Assembly: GCF_000009905.1 (NCBI RefSeq)
Contig: NC_006177.1
Coordinates: forward strand, 1,364,001-1,428,000
DNA from: Symbiobacterium thermophilum IAM 14863
GTDB taxonomy: Bacteria > Bacillota > Sulfobacillia > Symbiobacteriales > Symbiobacteriaceae
Direction: 5' to 3'
DNA: 64,000 bases
Of the stretch, positions 18,028-26,583 are shown piece by piece. The position numbers were made by a program, and so were the translations under genes. Every line of letters begins with the position of its first letter. Position 1 is the first letter of the stretch. The notes under the pieces were generated by a model. The model saw only the letters and a program-made list of their open reading frames with translations. It was not told the origin of the DNA and did no database searches.

Positions 18028-18981
18028 GTGGACCAGCACTTCGGCGACCGGCTCTGCGCCGCCGTCACCCGGCGCCGCTCGCACGCCGTGGTCGGCATCG
18101 ATCCGGTCCTCTCCCGGCTCCCCGAGTTCATCCGGCGGGATGCCGCGGCGCGGTACGGCAAGACGGCGCGGGGCGCGGCCGCGGCCCTGCTTGCCTTCAG
18201 CCGGCTGGTGATCGACGCGGTCGCCGACCAGGTGGCCCTGGTGAAGCCCCAGTCGGCCTTTTATGAGATGTACGGCCAGTGGGGCATCGCCGCCTTCTGG
18301 GAGACGATCCGCTACGCCCGCAGCAGGGGGCTGCTCACCATCGCCGACGCCAAGCGGGGCGACATCGGCTCCACCGCGGAGGCGTACGCCGCTGCCTTCT
18401 TCGGCCACCCGAGCCCGCTGGAGACCTGGGAGGACCCCGACCAGTGGGCGGACGCCCTCACCGTGAACCCGTACCTGGGAAGCGACGGCCTGGTGCCCTT
18501 CGTGCGCAGGGCCGGGGCCCGGGGCACCGGCGTCTTCCTCCTGGTGAAGACCTCGAACCCCTCGTCGGGCGAGCTGCAGGACCAGCCGCTGTTCTCCGGC
18601 GAGAGCCTGGCCCAGCAGGTGGCCAAGCTGGCGGACTCGCTGGGTGAGCCTCTGGTGGGCCGGTCCGGCTACTCCTCCGTGGGCGCGGTGGTCGGGGCGA
18701 CCTACCCGGAAGACCTGAAGCTGTACCGAGCCGAGATGCCCCGGGCGATCCTCCTGGTGCCGGGCTATGGCGCCCAGGGGGGCACCGCGGCGGACGTGGT
18801 GGGGGCTTTCAACGCCGACGGGCTGGGCGCGGTGGTGAGCGCCTCCCGGTCCGTGATCTACGCCTATCGGGCGACCGATCCTTCCCCGGCCGAGGCGGTG
18901 GCGGCGATCGCCGGCGCCGCCGAGGCGATGAACCGCGACATCAACGCGGCCCTCCGGGCGGCGGGCAAGCTGGCCTGGTAG
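18028..18981 (+). CDS. pyrF: Orotidine-5'-phosphate decarboxylase, type 2
   Basis: A 317-residue enzyme that catalyses the last step of UMP synthesis. Its length and the motif TIADAKRGDIGSTAEAYA (catalytic Asp-x-Lys-x-x-Asp) identify the long type-2 PyrF also found in mycobacteria and myxobacteria, not the 240-residue Bacillus type. FLLVKTSNPSSGELQD and VPGYGAQGGTAADV form the rest of the phosphate site. It follows rluD by four bases and is separated by 11 kb from the other pyrimidine genes, so PyrR attenuation at the pyr operon does not reach it. Confidence 0.95.
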   Translation: MDQHFGDRLCAAVTRRRSHAVVGIDPVLSRLPEFIRRDAAARYGKTARGAAAALLAFSRLVIDAVADQVALVKPQSAFYEMYGQWGIAAFWETIRYARSRGLLTIADAKRGDIGSTAEAYAAAFFGHPSPLETWEDPDQWADALTVNPYLGSDGLVPFVRRAGARGTGVFLLVKTSNPSSGELQDQPLFSGESLAQQVAKLADSLGEPLVGRSGYSSVGAVVGATYPEDLKLYRAEMPRAILLVPGYGAQGGTAADVVGAFNADGLGAVVSASRSVIYAYRATDPSPAEAVAAIAGAAEAMNRDINAALRAAGKLAW

Positions 18982-19045
18982 GGCCTCGAACCGTGCATCG
19001 GCCACCGCATCCGGGCTCATGCTCAATCTGAGGAGGATGATCGAC

Positions 19046-19900
19046 ATGGCTCTGGTTACGCTGAAGGAAGCCCTGGCCCAGGCCGAGGCCGGGGGCTACG
19101 CGGTCCCGGCAATCAACGTGCACTCGCTGGAAGTCCTGCCCGCTGTGCTCCAGGTGGCTGCGGAGGAGCGGTCGCCCGTCATCCTGCAGTTTACCGAAGG
19201 TACCTTGAAGTTCTGCGGCTATGACAACGTCCGGGTCCTCGCCGGCCACCTGGCCCGGGTGACGCCGGTGCCGGTCGTGCTTCACCAGGACCACGGCGCC
19301 TCATACGAGGTGGCGGTGCGGGCCATCCAGGCCGGGTTCTCGTCCGTGATGATCGACGCCTCCCACCTGCCGCTGGAGGAGAACATCGCCGCCACCCGCA
19401 AGGTGGTGGAGCTGGCCCACGCCTGCGGCGTGTCCGTGGAGGCCGAGCTCGGGCGGGTGCCGGGGCAGGAGGAGGAGGTCGTCGTCTCCGAGGCCGAGGC
19501 CACCTACACCGACCCGGCGGAGGCGGCCCGGTTCGTCGCCGAGACGGGGGTCGACGCCCTGGCCGTGGCCGTCGGCACCGTACATGGCTTCTACAAGTGG
19601 GAGCCCAAACTGGCCCACGACCGCATCGCCGCCATCCGGGAGGCGGTGCGCATCCCCCTGGTGCTGCACGGCGGTTCCGGCGTGCCTGACGCGGAGGTGC
19701 AGCGCGCGATCCAACTGGGCATCCGCAAGGTGAACGTCTCCACCGAGGGCAAGTACGCCTGGGCGCAGGCGCTGCGCCAGTCCCTGGCCGACCAGCCCGG
19801 CGAGTTCGATCCCAGGCCCCTCCTGACCCCGGCCCTGAAGGCGGTGCAGGAAGTGGTGCGGGCCAAGATCCGCATGGTCGGCTCCCATGGGAAGGCGTGA
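19046..19900 (+). CDS. Class II fructose/tagatose-bisphosphate aldolase
   Basis: A 284-residue zinc aldolase of the FbaA/GatY/KbaY group that splits a ketohexose 1,6-bisphosphate into DHAP and glyceraldehyde-3-phosphate. Motifs are PAINVHSLEVLPAVLQ, the zinc/catalytic HQDHG at residues 80-84, EAELGRVPGQEEEV, and the phosphate-binding HGGSGVPD and IRKVNVSTE near the C terminus. AGGAGG lies nine bases before ATG 19046. Pairing with a PfkB kinase and, in convergent orientation, an AgaS/PTS cluster points to tagatose-1,6-bisphosphate as a substrate, though fructose-1,6-bisphosphate is not excluded. Confidence 0.92.
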   Translation: MALVTLKEALAQAEAGGYAVPAINVHSLEVLPAVLQVAAEERSPVILQFTEGTLKFCGYDNVRVLAGHLARVTPVPVVLHQDHGASYEVAVRAIQAGFSSVMIDASHLPLEENIAATRKVVELAHACGVSVEAELGRVPGQEEEVVVSEAEATYTDPAEAARFVAETGVDALAVAVGTVHGFYKWEPKLAHDRIAAIREAVRIPLVLHGGSGVPDAEVQRAIQLGIRKVNVSTEGKYAWAQALRQSLADQPGEFDPRPLLTPALKAVQEVVRAKIRMVGSHGKA

Positions 19901-19910
19901 GCGGCCGGCC

Positions 19911-20858
19911 ATGGAGCGGTACATCCTGACGGTGACCCTGAACGCCTCGGTCGATGTGGCCTGCACCGTCCCCGGCTTCGCCGCGGGGAAGATCAACGTG
20001 GCCCGGGCGGTGGAGCGCGTGGCCGGCGGCAAGGGCAACAACGTCGCCCGGGTGCTCCGCCGCCTGGGCGCCCGGGTCGTCGCGACGGGCTTTGCCGGGG
20101 GCAGCGCGGGCCAGTTCATCGTGCGGGATCTGGAGCGCCGGGGCGTGGTCCCGGCCTACGTGGAGGTGGCAGGCGAGAGCCGGAGCTGCTTCGCCATCAC
20201 GGACCCGGAGAGCGGCACCGTCACGGAGCTGCGGGAGCCCGGCGCTGAAGTGTCGGCTGAGGACGTGGCCCGTTTCACGGCGCACTTCACCCGGCTGCTG
20301 GACGGCGCGGACCTGGTAGCCATCTCCGGTTCGGCGCCGCCCGGCGCGGATGCGGGCATCTACCGGGACCTGGTGGAAGCCGCCCGCTCCCGCGGGGTGC
20401 GGGTCGTGCTGGACAGCAGCGGCGCGCCCCTGCGGGCCGCCCTGGGGGCCCGGCCGTTCCTGGTGAAGCCCAACCAGGCGGAGCTGTCGGAGTGGGCGGG
20501 CGCCCCGGTGCGGACGGAGGCGGAGGCGCTGGACGCCGCCCGCCGCATGCGGGAGACCGGGCCGGAGTGGGTGCTCGTCTCCCTGGGGGCGGACGGCGCG
20601 CTGCTGGTGGGACCGGACGCGCACGGCTGGCGCGCCGTGCCGCCTGCGATCCGGGCGGTCAACACCGTCGGGTCCGGCGATTCGGCCGTGGCCGGCTTGA
20701 CGTACGGGCTGGCGGAGGGGCTGCCGCCGGAGGAGCTGCTGCGGCTGGCGGTGGCCTGCGGCACCGCCAACGCGCTCACCAGCGGTGTGGCCGATCCGGA
20801 CCCGGCCGAGGTCGAGCGGCTGAAGCGGGAGATCCGGGTGGAGCGGATCGGGGCGTAA
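19911..20858 (+). CDS. PfkB family hexose-phosphate kinase (tagatose-6-phosphate or 1-phosphofructokinase)
   Basis: A PfkB-type kinase of about 315 residues. Markers are TVTLNASVDVACTVPGF at the start, VAGGKGNNVARVLRRLGA (family signature 1) near residue 40, LVKPNQAELSEWAG, and the anion-hole/catalytic NTVGSGDSAVAGLTYGL (signature 2) near 255. It phosphorylates a hexose monophosphate to the bisphosphate used by the aldolase encoded just upstream. ATG 19911 fits family N termini; ATG 19887 would overlap the aldolase by 14 bases. In this context tagatose-6-phosphate kinase is favoured, with 1-phosphofructokinase the main alternative. Confidence 0.88.
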   Translation: MERYILTVTLNASVDVACTVPGFAAGKINVARAVERVAGGKGNNVARVLRRLGARVVATGFAGGSAGQFIVRDLERRGVVPAYVEVAGESRSCFAITDPESGTVTELREPGAEVSAEDVARFTAHFTRLLDGADLVAISGSAPPGADAGIYRDLVEAARSRGVRVVLDSSGAPLRAALGARPFLVKPNQAELSEWAGAPVRTEAEALDAARRMRETGPEWVLVSLGADGALLVGPDAHGWRAVPPAIRAVNTVGSGDSAVAGLTYGLAEGLPPEELLRLAVACGTANALTSGVADPDPAEVERLKREIRVERIGA

Positions 20859-20878
20859 CCAGGGGCATAACGGAAGGA

Positions 20879-20907
20879 AAGCGCCGGGCGCGGATCGCCC
20901 GGCGCTT
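20879..20907. terminator. Bidirectional terminator between converging kinase and PTS genes
   Basis: Twelve-base perfect arms (20879-20890 and 20896-20907) with a CGGAT loop. The 3' end overlaps the stop codon of the minus-strand IID gene, so it can serve both transcripts. Confidence 0.7.
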
Positions 20908-21943
20908 ACCATATGGACGGCCAGATGCCGAACCCCGAGCCGATGAGGCCCAGGACCAGCAGGAAGCCGATGGCCGTGAGCGGCGTCCAGTTGCGCTTGG
21001 TGAACAGGAAGTAGAGCAGGAGCGTCAGGCCCAGGGGGATCAGTTTCGGCAGGATGCCGTTCAGGATCTCCTGGACGTCGATGGTGACCGGCACCTCGTC
21101 GTACTCGTTGTACGTGATCAGGAAGTCGCCGCTCGCCAGCGGCCGGATGCTCGCGCCCTCCGCCAGCTGCGGCTGACCGTCCGCGCCGCGGATCAGGTTG
21201 CCGTTCTGGTCCGTCTGGTAGAGCAGGTCCCGGTACCGGTCCAGCTGGTCGGCGCTGACGACGGCGGTGATCGGCACGGCCTCGAAGGTGGTGCCGTTGG
21301 GGATCTGGACGTTGACCGCGGTCCCGCCGTAGAGGCACGTCAGGGCGCCGACGACGAACACGCCCAGGATGGAGGCCGCCCGGGTGAACTGGCGGGCATT
21401 GGCCGTCAGGATCCCGATCGCGTCGGTGCCCAGCCGGTAGGACCAGTGCATCAGCCAGTAGCGGATGGCGAACTGCGCGACGTTGAAGACCAGGAGGAAG
21501 ACGAAGGGGGCGGCGATGTTGCCGGTGAGGGCCATGTTCGAGGTGATGCCGGCGGTGATCGGCACCAGCGTGAACCAGAACAGGGCGTCGCCGATACCGC
21601 CCAGCGGGCCCATCGCGGAGACCCGCACCGCCCGGATCGTGGCGATGTCCGCCTTGTTCTGCTCCAGCGACAGCACGATGCCCATCACGAAGGTGACCAG
21701 GAACGGGTGCGTGTTGAAGAACTCCAGGTTGTGGGACATCGCGGCCGCCAGGTCGTCCTTGTTCCGGTGGATCTTCTGCAGGCCGGGGAGGATGGCGTAC
21801 AGCCAGCCCGCGGCCTGCATTCTTTCATAGTTGAACGAAGCCTGCAGGAAGACCGAGCGCCACGCCATCTGGTTGAGCGTCGCCCGGTCCAGGGGCGGCG
21901 CCGGGGTCCGGTCGCGGTACTGGTCGGGAATGCTATATGCCAT
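20906..21943 (-). CDS. PTS mannose/fructose/sorbose family IID component
   Basis: A 345-residue membrane component of a mannose-class phosphotransferase permease. It begins with the soluble helical part typical of IID (MAWRSVFLQASFNYERMQAAGWLYAILPGLQKIH), then VRVSAMGPLGGIGDALFWFTLVP, the IID signature. The C-terminal membrane helices follow ITYNEYDEVPVTIDVQEILNGILPK. A long extracytoplasmic insert lies between about residues 215 and 290. Its start overlaps the IIC gene by 11 bases. It is the last gene of the minus-strand operon that begins with agaS. Confidence 0.92.
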   Translation of the reverse strand: MAYSIPDQYRDRTPAPPLDRATLNQMAWRSVFLQASFNYERMQAAGWLYAILPGLQKIHRNKDDLAAAMSHNLEFFNTHPFLVTFVMGIVLSLEQNKADIATIRAVRVSAMGPLGGIGDALFWFTLVPITAGITSNMALTGNIAAPFVFLLVFNVAQFAIRYWLMHWSYRLGTDAIGILTANARQFTRAASILGVFVVGALTCLYGGTAVNVQIPNGTTFEAVPITAVVSADQLDRYRDLLYQTDQNGNLIRGADGQPQLAEGASIRPLASGDFLITYNEYDEVPVTIDVQEILNGILPKLIPLGLTLLLYFLFTKRNWTPLTAIGFLLVLGLIGSGFGIWPSIW

Positions 21944-22736
21944 CGTCGTCGCCTCCTGCGCTCACGGCCGCGGCCTTCAGCGCGGTCTGGTGCTGGAAGT
22001 CCCAGAAGGCCAGGGCGAAGCCGATCAGGGCCAGGAGCAGCAGGGCCGAGCTGCTCAGCTGCGGGATGCCCGCCACGATGTTGGCCAGGGCGAAGCCCAT
22101 GAAGTAGAACCCCCACATGTCCCGGGAGGCCATGACCTTGAGCAGGATCGCAAAGCCGACGAAGCGCATCATGCCGCCGGCGGCGCTGAGGCCGCTCATG
22201 AGCCACTGCGGGATGGCGCTGACCACCCGGTTGCCGAAGGCGGCGCCGCCCACGAAGAAGAGGGTGACGATGACGCCGAAGAGCAGGCCCAGGACCGCCA
22301 TGGCGAAGTAGTTGATGGCCACGATCTTGCCCGGGCTGGCCTCCTGCGCCGCCCGGTCGGCGTAGGACATCACGGGCGACATGGCGGTGAACAGCAGCGT
22401 CACCGCGTACTGCCCCAGCAGCGAAAACGGGATGGCGGTGGCCACGGCCACGGTCGGCTGCAGCCCCAGCGTGATGGCCAGGATCGCGGCCATGATGCCG
22501 CCGATCACCGCGTTGGGGGGCTGCGCTCCGCCGATCGGCATGTTGCCGATGGTCATCAGCTGGTAGGTGCCGCCGACGATCAGCCCGGTCCTCACATCCC
22601 CCAGGATGGCGCCGATCACCGCGCCGGTCACGATGGGCTGATACAGCGACTCCAGGAAGTTGAACTGGTCGATCGCGGCGATGAAGGTGACGATGAAGAC
22701 CAGGATGATCTGCAGGGCCGTGATCTCAAAGCTCAT
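21933..22736 (-). CDS. PTS mannose/fructose/sorbose family IIC component
   Basis: A 267-residue polytopic protein forming the sugar channel with IID. The family pattern is visible in QFNFLESLYQPIVTGAVIGAILGDVRTGLIVGGTYQLMTIG and in the later GGAQPPNAVIGGIMAAILAI loop. About seven hydrophobic segments are present. It lies between IIB and IID in the standard order. The sugar is unknown from this gene alone; AgaS, encoded first in the operon, and the aldolase/kinase pair converging from the other side argue for an amino sugar such as GalNAc or galactosamine. Confidence 0.92.
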   Translation of the reverse strand: MSFEITALQIILVFIVTFIAAIDQFNFLESLYQPIVTGAVIGAILGDVRTGLIVGGTYQLMTIGNMPIGGAQPPNAVIGGIMAAILAITLGLQPTVAVATAIPFSLLGQYAVTLLFTAMSPVMSYADRAAQEASPGKIVAINYFAMAVLGLLFGVIVTLFFVGGAAFGNRVVSAIPQWLMSGLSAAGGMMRFVGFAILLKVMASRDMWGFYFMGFALANIVAGIPQLSSSALLLLALIGFALAFWDFQHQTALKAAAVSAGGDDDGI

Positions 22737-22766
22737 CCTGCTACCTTGCCTCCTCCTGCGGTACCC

Positions 22767-23243
22767 CTACTTGAACAGCTTGGCGATGTCCTCGGGCGGG
22801 GTGGACGGCACCCGCTGGATCTCCAGTTCGACGCCCAGCTCCTGCAGCCGCCGGAAGGCGGCGACGTCGGCGTCGTCCACGGCCACGGAGGTCGCCACCT
22901 GCCGCTTGCCCTCTGCCATGTGCATGTTTCCGATGTTGACCTTCTTGATGGGCACGCCGCCCTCCACCAGCCGCAGGACATCCTGCGGGGTCTCGCAGAT
23001 GATGAAGATCTTCTGCCGCGGCGACGCCTTGTGGATCACGTTGATGGTCTTCTCGATGGTGAAGTAACGGGTCTCGACGCCGGCCGGGGCCGCCATGTCC
23101 ATGAGCCCCTGGCGCATCTTGTCGTGGGCGACCTGGTCGTTGGCCACCAGGATCAGGTTGGCGCCGATGGACGAGCACCACTGGGTCGCCACCTGGCCGT
23201 GGATCAGCCGGTTGTCAATGCGCGTCAGCAAGATGTTGGGCAT
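22767..23243 (-). CDS. PTS mannose/fructose/sorbose family IIB component
   Basis: A 158-residue cytoplasmic phosphocarrier. The phosphorylated histidine is His15 in RIDNRLIHGQVATQW, the mannose-class IIB signature, and VNIGNMHMAEGKRQ is the second conserved block. It accepts phosphate from the IIA protein encoded two genes upstream and passes it to the sugar bound by IIC-IID. The start lies inside the preceding YajC-like gene with a 29-base overlap. Confidence 0.93.
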   Translation of the reverse strand: MPNILLTRIDNRLIHGQVATQWCSSIGANLILVANDQVAHDKMRQGLMDMAAPAGVETRYFTIEKTINVIHKASPRQKIFIICETPQDVLRLVEGGVPIKKVNIGNMHMAEGKRQVATSVAVDDADVAAFRRLQELGVELEIQRVPSTPPEDIAKLFK

Positions 23244-23529
23244 GCTGCTTCTCCTTCCTGACGATGGCCGAGATCGCGTAGCGGGAGACCGTCAGCACGG
23301 CGCCGGACTTGACCTGGATGTCCGCCGTGTCTTCGTACACCGCCACCGTGGTGCCGTAGATGCCGTTGCCGAAGGTCACCACCTGCCCCGGCGCCAGTTC
23401 CGCGTGCAGCCGGGCGAATTGCTCCCGTTGCCGCCGCAGCCCCCGGATGGCGAGGGCGTACCAGATCGCCAGCGTGACCAGCACGAAGGCAAGCATCACG
23501 ATGGATGCCGCCAGAATGCTCTCCCACAT
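23215..23529 (-). CDS. YajC-like protein in a PTS operon
   Basis: A 104-residue protein with one N-terminal membrane helix (ILAASIVMLAFVLVTLAIWYAL), a basic turn, and a small beta domain. That domain contains LAPGQVVTFGNGIYGTTVAVYEDTADIQVKSGAVLTVSRYAIS, the pattern of YajC, the SecDF accessory subunit. YajC-type genes recur inside mannose-class PTS operons of Firmicutes, where their role is not established; help with membrane insertion of IIC/IID is a guess. It lies two bases downstream of IIA and overlaps IIB by 29 bases. Confidence 0.78.
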   Translation of the reverse strand: MWESILAASIVMLAFVLVTLAIWYALAIRGLRRQREQFARLHAELAPGQVVTFGNGIYGTTVAVYEDTADIQVKSGAVLTVSRYAISAIVRKEKQHAQHLADAH

Positions 23530-23531
23530 CC

Positions 23532-23987
23532 TCAGATCCCCTCGCTGTCGTCGTCGCTCCCCGCGCCGCTGGGCGGGGCCGATCCTCCCGGCTCCAGCCG
23601 GGCCGCCTGTATCCCGGCCCGGCCCGCCTCCTCGGCCGTCCGGGCCAGCGCCTGCACGTCCGACTGCGCAGACCGCATGAGGCCGATCTCGATCAGCATG
23701 GGCAGGTTGGTCCCGGTCAGCACCGCGACGTTCTCGTGCCCGGCCGCCGCCAGCATGGCCGTCCGGAAGGGGGTGCCGCCCAGGAGATCCGTGAAGATGA
23801 GTACCCCGTCGGTCTGCCCGAGCAGCCGCTGCAGGGCCGCCTTCATCCGCTCGGCGAACCCGTCCAGGGGCTCCGTCTCCCGGAAGGGCACCAGCTCGAA
23901 GTGCTCCTGCTCCCCGGCGATCATCGTCAGCGCCTGGGCCAGTCCCCCGGCGAACTCGCCGTGGCCGGTAACGATGCATCCGATCAT
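23532..23987 (-). CDS. PTS mannose/fructose family IIA component
   Basis: A 151-residue IIA(Man)-type phosphocarrier. The active histidine is His9 in GCIVTGHGEFAGGL, followed by the conserved LIFTDLLGGTPFRTAM block near residue 62 and LTGTNLPMLIE near 90. The last 25 residues (Pro/Gly/Ser/Asp rich) extend beyond the folded domain and may be a flexible tail. It receives phosphate from HPr. It follows agaS by 24 bases in the same operon. Confidence 0.92.
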   Translation of the reverse strand: MIGCIVTGHGEFAGGLAQALTMIAGEQEHFELVPFRETEPLDGFAERMKAALQRLLGQTDGVLIFTDLLGGTPFRTAMLAAAGHENVAVLTGTNLPMLIEIGLMRSAQSDVQALARTAEEAGRAGIQAARLEPGGSAPPSGAGSDDDSEGI

Positions 23988-24011
23988 CCGTTCAACCCCA
24001 TCCCTTCCCGC

Positions 24012-25217
24012 TCACCCATCCCCCGCCACGGGGAAGGCGTGGATCGTGACGCCCCTGACCACCCGGTTCACCGTGCCGGTGGGGCTCGGGGTGTCGGGCC
24101 GGTTGCCCAGTCTCACCGCGGCGTGCAGAGCCAGGATCTGGCCGAAAACGGTGTAGGGCAGGGCCAGGTACCCGTCAGGCACGCCGGCGTGGGCGGCAGG
24201 GAAGCGGAACGAGGGCTGCGGCGCCCCTGCGCCCGCGTCCTCGTCCCCGCCGTGTTTGACCGCCACGGCGCAGACCGCCCGGGCGATGCCGTCCGCCCGC
24301 AGCTCCCGCAGCATGTCCAGGTCGTACTTCCGGGTGTAGGGGTCGTTGGCCACCAGGACGAAGACCGCCGAGTGCTCGTCCACGAAGGACTTGGGCCCGT
24401 GCCGGAAGCCCAGGGGCGTGTCGAAGGCGGTGGCGATCTTGCCGGCCGTGAGCTCCAGGATCTTCAGTTGCGCCTCCCGGGCGATGCCCGCCAGGGGTCC
24501 CGATCCCAGGTAGACGATGCGCCGGAAGCCGAGGTTCGCCAGCGCCCCGATCTCGGGCTCCCGGGCGATGACCTCCTGCCCCATCGCGCAGATCTGGTCC
24601 ACCAGCCGGGCCTTCTCGTCCAGCGGGCGACGGTCGAAGATCAGCAGGCCGGCCAGCGTCATGCACGTGAAGCTGCCGGTCATCGCGAAGCCCTGGTCGT
24701 TGGACCGCTCCGGCATGAGCCAGAGCAGGTTGCGGGGGTCGCCCCCGGCCTGCCGGGCCAGCTGCCCTTCCGGTGCGCAGGTGAGGGTGATCTGATACAG
24801 GTCCTGTACCAGATCCCGGGCCAGGGCCACGGCGGCGGTGCTCTCCGGGCTGTTGCCGCTGCGGGCGAAGCTGACCAGGAGGGTGGGGAGGTCCCGTCTC
24901 AGGTACGAAGCGGGGTTGCTGACGATGCTCGTGGTGGGGGTGGCCTGGAACTCGAAGGCCCCCTCATCGCCCGACAGCTTCACGAACGGCAGCAGGACGT
25001 CGCCGACGTAGGCGGAGCTGCCTGCCCCGGCGAAGAGCACCCGCAACCGCCCGTGCCGGCGGGTGACGTCGTGCAGGAAACGCTCGATCCGCTCCTGTTG
25101 CTCCCGGTAGGCGGCGAAGGTCTCCGCCCAGAGCTCCGGCTGCTGGGCGATCTCCCGCGCCGTCAGTTCCGCCCCCAACGCCCGCAGCTCTTCCGTCGAT
25201 GCGGCGAGAATGTGCAT
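24012..25217 (-). CDS. agaS: AgaS-like sugar-phosphate isomerase/deaminase (SIS domains)
   Basis: A 401-residue double-SIS protein. SIS 1 has FAGAGSSAYVGD and SFARSGNSPESTAA. SIS 2 has YLGSGPLAGIAREAQLKILELTAG followed by GFRHGPKSFVDE, the AgaS hallmark. AgaS converts galactosamine-6-phosphate to tagatose-6-phosphate plus ammonia, which would feed the nearby PfkB kinase and aldolase. The minus-strand operon therefore imports and deaminates the sugar, while the converging plus-strand pair cleaves it. GAAGGGGG precedes the ATG. An N-acetyl-sugar deacetylase is absent here; the nagA at 55309 could supply it. Confidence 0.88.
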   Translation of the reverse strand: MHILAASTEELRALGAELTAREIAQQPELWAETFAAYREQQERIERFLHDVTRRHGRLRVLFAGAGSSAYVGDVLLPFVKLSGDEGAFEFQATPTTSIVSNPASYLRRDLPTLLVSFARSGNSPESTAAVALARDLVQDLYQITLTCAPEGQLARQAGGDPRNLLWLMPERSNDQGFAMTGSFTCMTLAGLLIFDRRPLDEKARLVDQICAMGQEVIAREPEIGALANLGFRRIVYLGSGPLAGIAREAQLKILELTAGKIATAFDTPLGFRHGPKSFVDEHSAVFVLVANDPYTRKYDLDMLRELRADGIARAVCAVAVKHGGDEDAGAGAPQPSFRFPAAHAGVPDGYLALPYTVFGQILALHAAVRLGNRPDTPSPTGTVNRVVRGVTIHAFPVAGDG

Positions 25218-25260
25218 CGCCCCCTTCCTTTTCCTGCACTAGCATGTGTCGGCGGGTGGG

Positions 25261-25272
25261 GCTGCATGCAGC
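25261..25272. promoter_or_regulatory. 12-bp palindrome between agaS and the acyl-CoA dehydrogenase gene
   Basis: GCTGCATGCAGC is a perfect palindrome about 45 bases upstream of the agaS start. It could be an operator for the sugar operon, but a 12-base GC-rich palindrome alone is weak evidence. Confidence 0.25.
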
Positions 25273-25419
25273 GGCCGGCGGATCCGAAGCGGCGCCGGGA
25301 GCAGGGGCTGGCGGATTTGGCGTCTAAACCTTTTGAGAGTTTCATACGTCTCAGAAGGACAGACCTTGCCCGGCCCCGGCGCCGGGGAGGAGCGAGCAGG
25401 AGCGGGGAGGGAGCATTCC

Positions 25420-26583
25420 GTGCAGTTCGAGCTGAGCCCGGAGCAGCAGGAGTTGGTGCGCCTGGCGCGGCAGGTCGGCCGGGACGTGATTGCCCCCCGG
25501 GCCGCCCAGGTGGACGCGGAAGGGGTGTACCCGGAGGACTACTTCCAGGCCTTCAAGGAGACCGGGCTCCTGGGCGTGGCGATCCCGGAGGAGTACGGGG
25601 GCGCGGGCCTGGGATGCCTGGGCCTGGTGCTGGCGGTGGAGGAGGTGGCCAAGCACTGCTGCACGGCAGGGCTGATGCTGCTGCTCACCCGCCTCAGCAC
25701 CATGGCGATCTCGCTGGCCGGCACTGAGGCGCAGAAGCGGGAGTACCTGGAGGGCACCGCGACGGGCCGGCGCCGGGGCGCGTTCTGCCTGTCGGAGCCC
25801 GACGCGGGGTCCGACGCGCAGGCGATCCGCACCCGGGCCGTGCGCAAGGGCGACCGGTACGTGATCCAGGGCACCAAGAGCTGGATCAGCGGCGCAGGTG
25901 CCGCGGACTTCTTCGTGGTCGCGGCGAAGACCCGGACCGACGTGCCGGGGGCCCGGGGTTTCTCCGTGTTCGTGGTGGATCGGGACACCCCCGGCGTCAC
26001 GGTGGGCAGGAAGGAGCACAAGATGGGCGTGCGGGGGCTGCCGGTGCACCAGGTGATTTTCGAGGACGTGGAGGTGCCGGTGAGCAGCCTCGTGGGGCAG
26101 GAGAACGAGGGCTTCAAACTGATCATGCAGAACCTGAACGCCGTCCGCCCGGTGGTGGCGGCCCGGGGGCTCGGGCTGGCCGAGGGCGCCCTCATGTACT
26201 GGCTGGAGTACGCCCGGACCCGGCAGACCTTTGGCAGGCCGCTCATCGAGCACCAGGGGCTGCAGTGGATGGCGGCCGAGCTGGCCGCGGAGATCGAGGC
26301 GTGCCGGCTGCTCACCTACCGGGCGGCCTCCCTGGTCGACCAGGGGCGGGTAGGCCGGGAGGCGGCCCACTTCCTCTCCATGGCGAAGCTGAAGGCGACG
26401 GAGCTGGCGGTGAAGGCGGCCAACGACTGCCTGCAGATGATGGGCGCCGTGGGCTACATGGAGGACTACCCGATGGCCCGCTTCGTCCGGGACGCCCGGC
26501 AGCTCACGATCGTCGAGGGGACCAGCCAGATCCAGAAGGGCATCATCGGGAGGGCCCTGGCCGATGGGCTTCTTGCCTGGTAA
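25420..26583 (+). CDS. Acyl-CoA dehydrogenase
   Basis: A 387-residue FAD enzyme of the acyl-CoA dehydrogenase family. It starts FELSPEQQELVRLARQVGRDVIAPRA. The two signatures are CLSEPDAGSDAQAIRTRA (FAD/substrate loop) near residue 125 and QMMGAVGYMEDYPMARFVRDARQLTIVEGTSQIQKGIIGR at the C terminus. There the Glu in VEGTSQIQ is the position of the catalytic base in short- and medium-chain members. GTG 25420 has GGGGAGGG upstream. The next gene, a CoA transferase, overlaps its end by 20 bases, suggesting one acid-activation/oxidation pathway with an unidentified substrate. Confidence 0.92.
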   Translation: MQFELSPEQQELVRLARQVGRDVIAPRAAQVDAEGVYPEDYFQAFKETGLLGVAIPEEYGGAGLGCLGLVLAVEEVAKHCCTAGLMLLLTRLSTMAISLAGTEAQKREYLEGTATGRRRGAFCLSEPDAGSDAQAIRTRAVRKGDRYVIQGTKSWISGAGAADFFVVAAKTRTDVPGARGFSVFVVDRDTPGVTVGRKEHKMGVRGLPVHQVIFEDVEVPVSSLVGQENEGFKLIMQNLNAVRPVVAARGLGLAEGALMYWLEYARTRQTFGRPLIEHQGLQWMAAELAAEIEACRLLTYRAASLVDQGRVGREAAHFLSMAKLKATELAVKAANDCLQMMGAVGYMEDYPMARFVRDARQLTIVEGTSQIQKGIIGRALADGLLAW

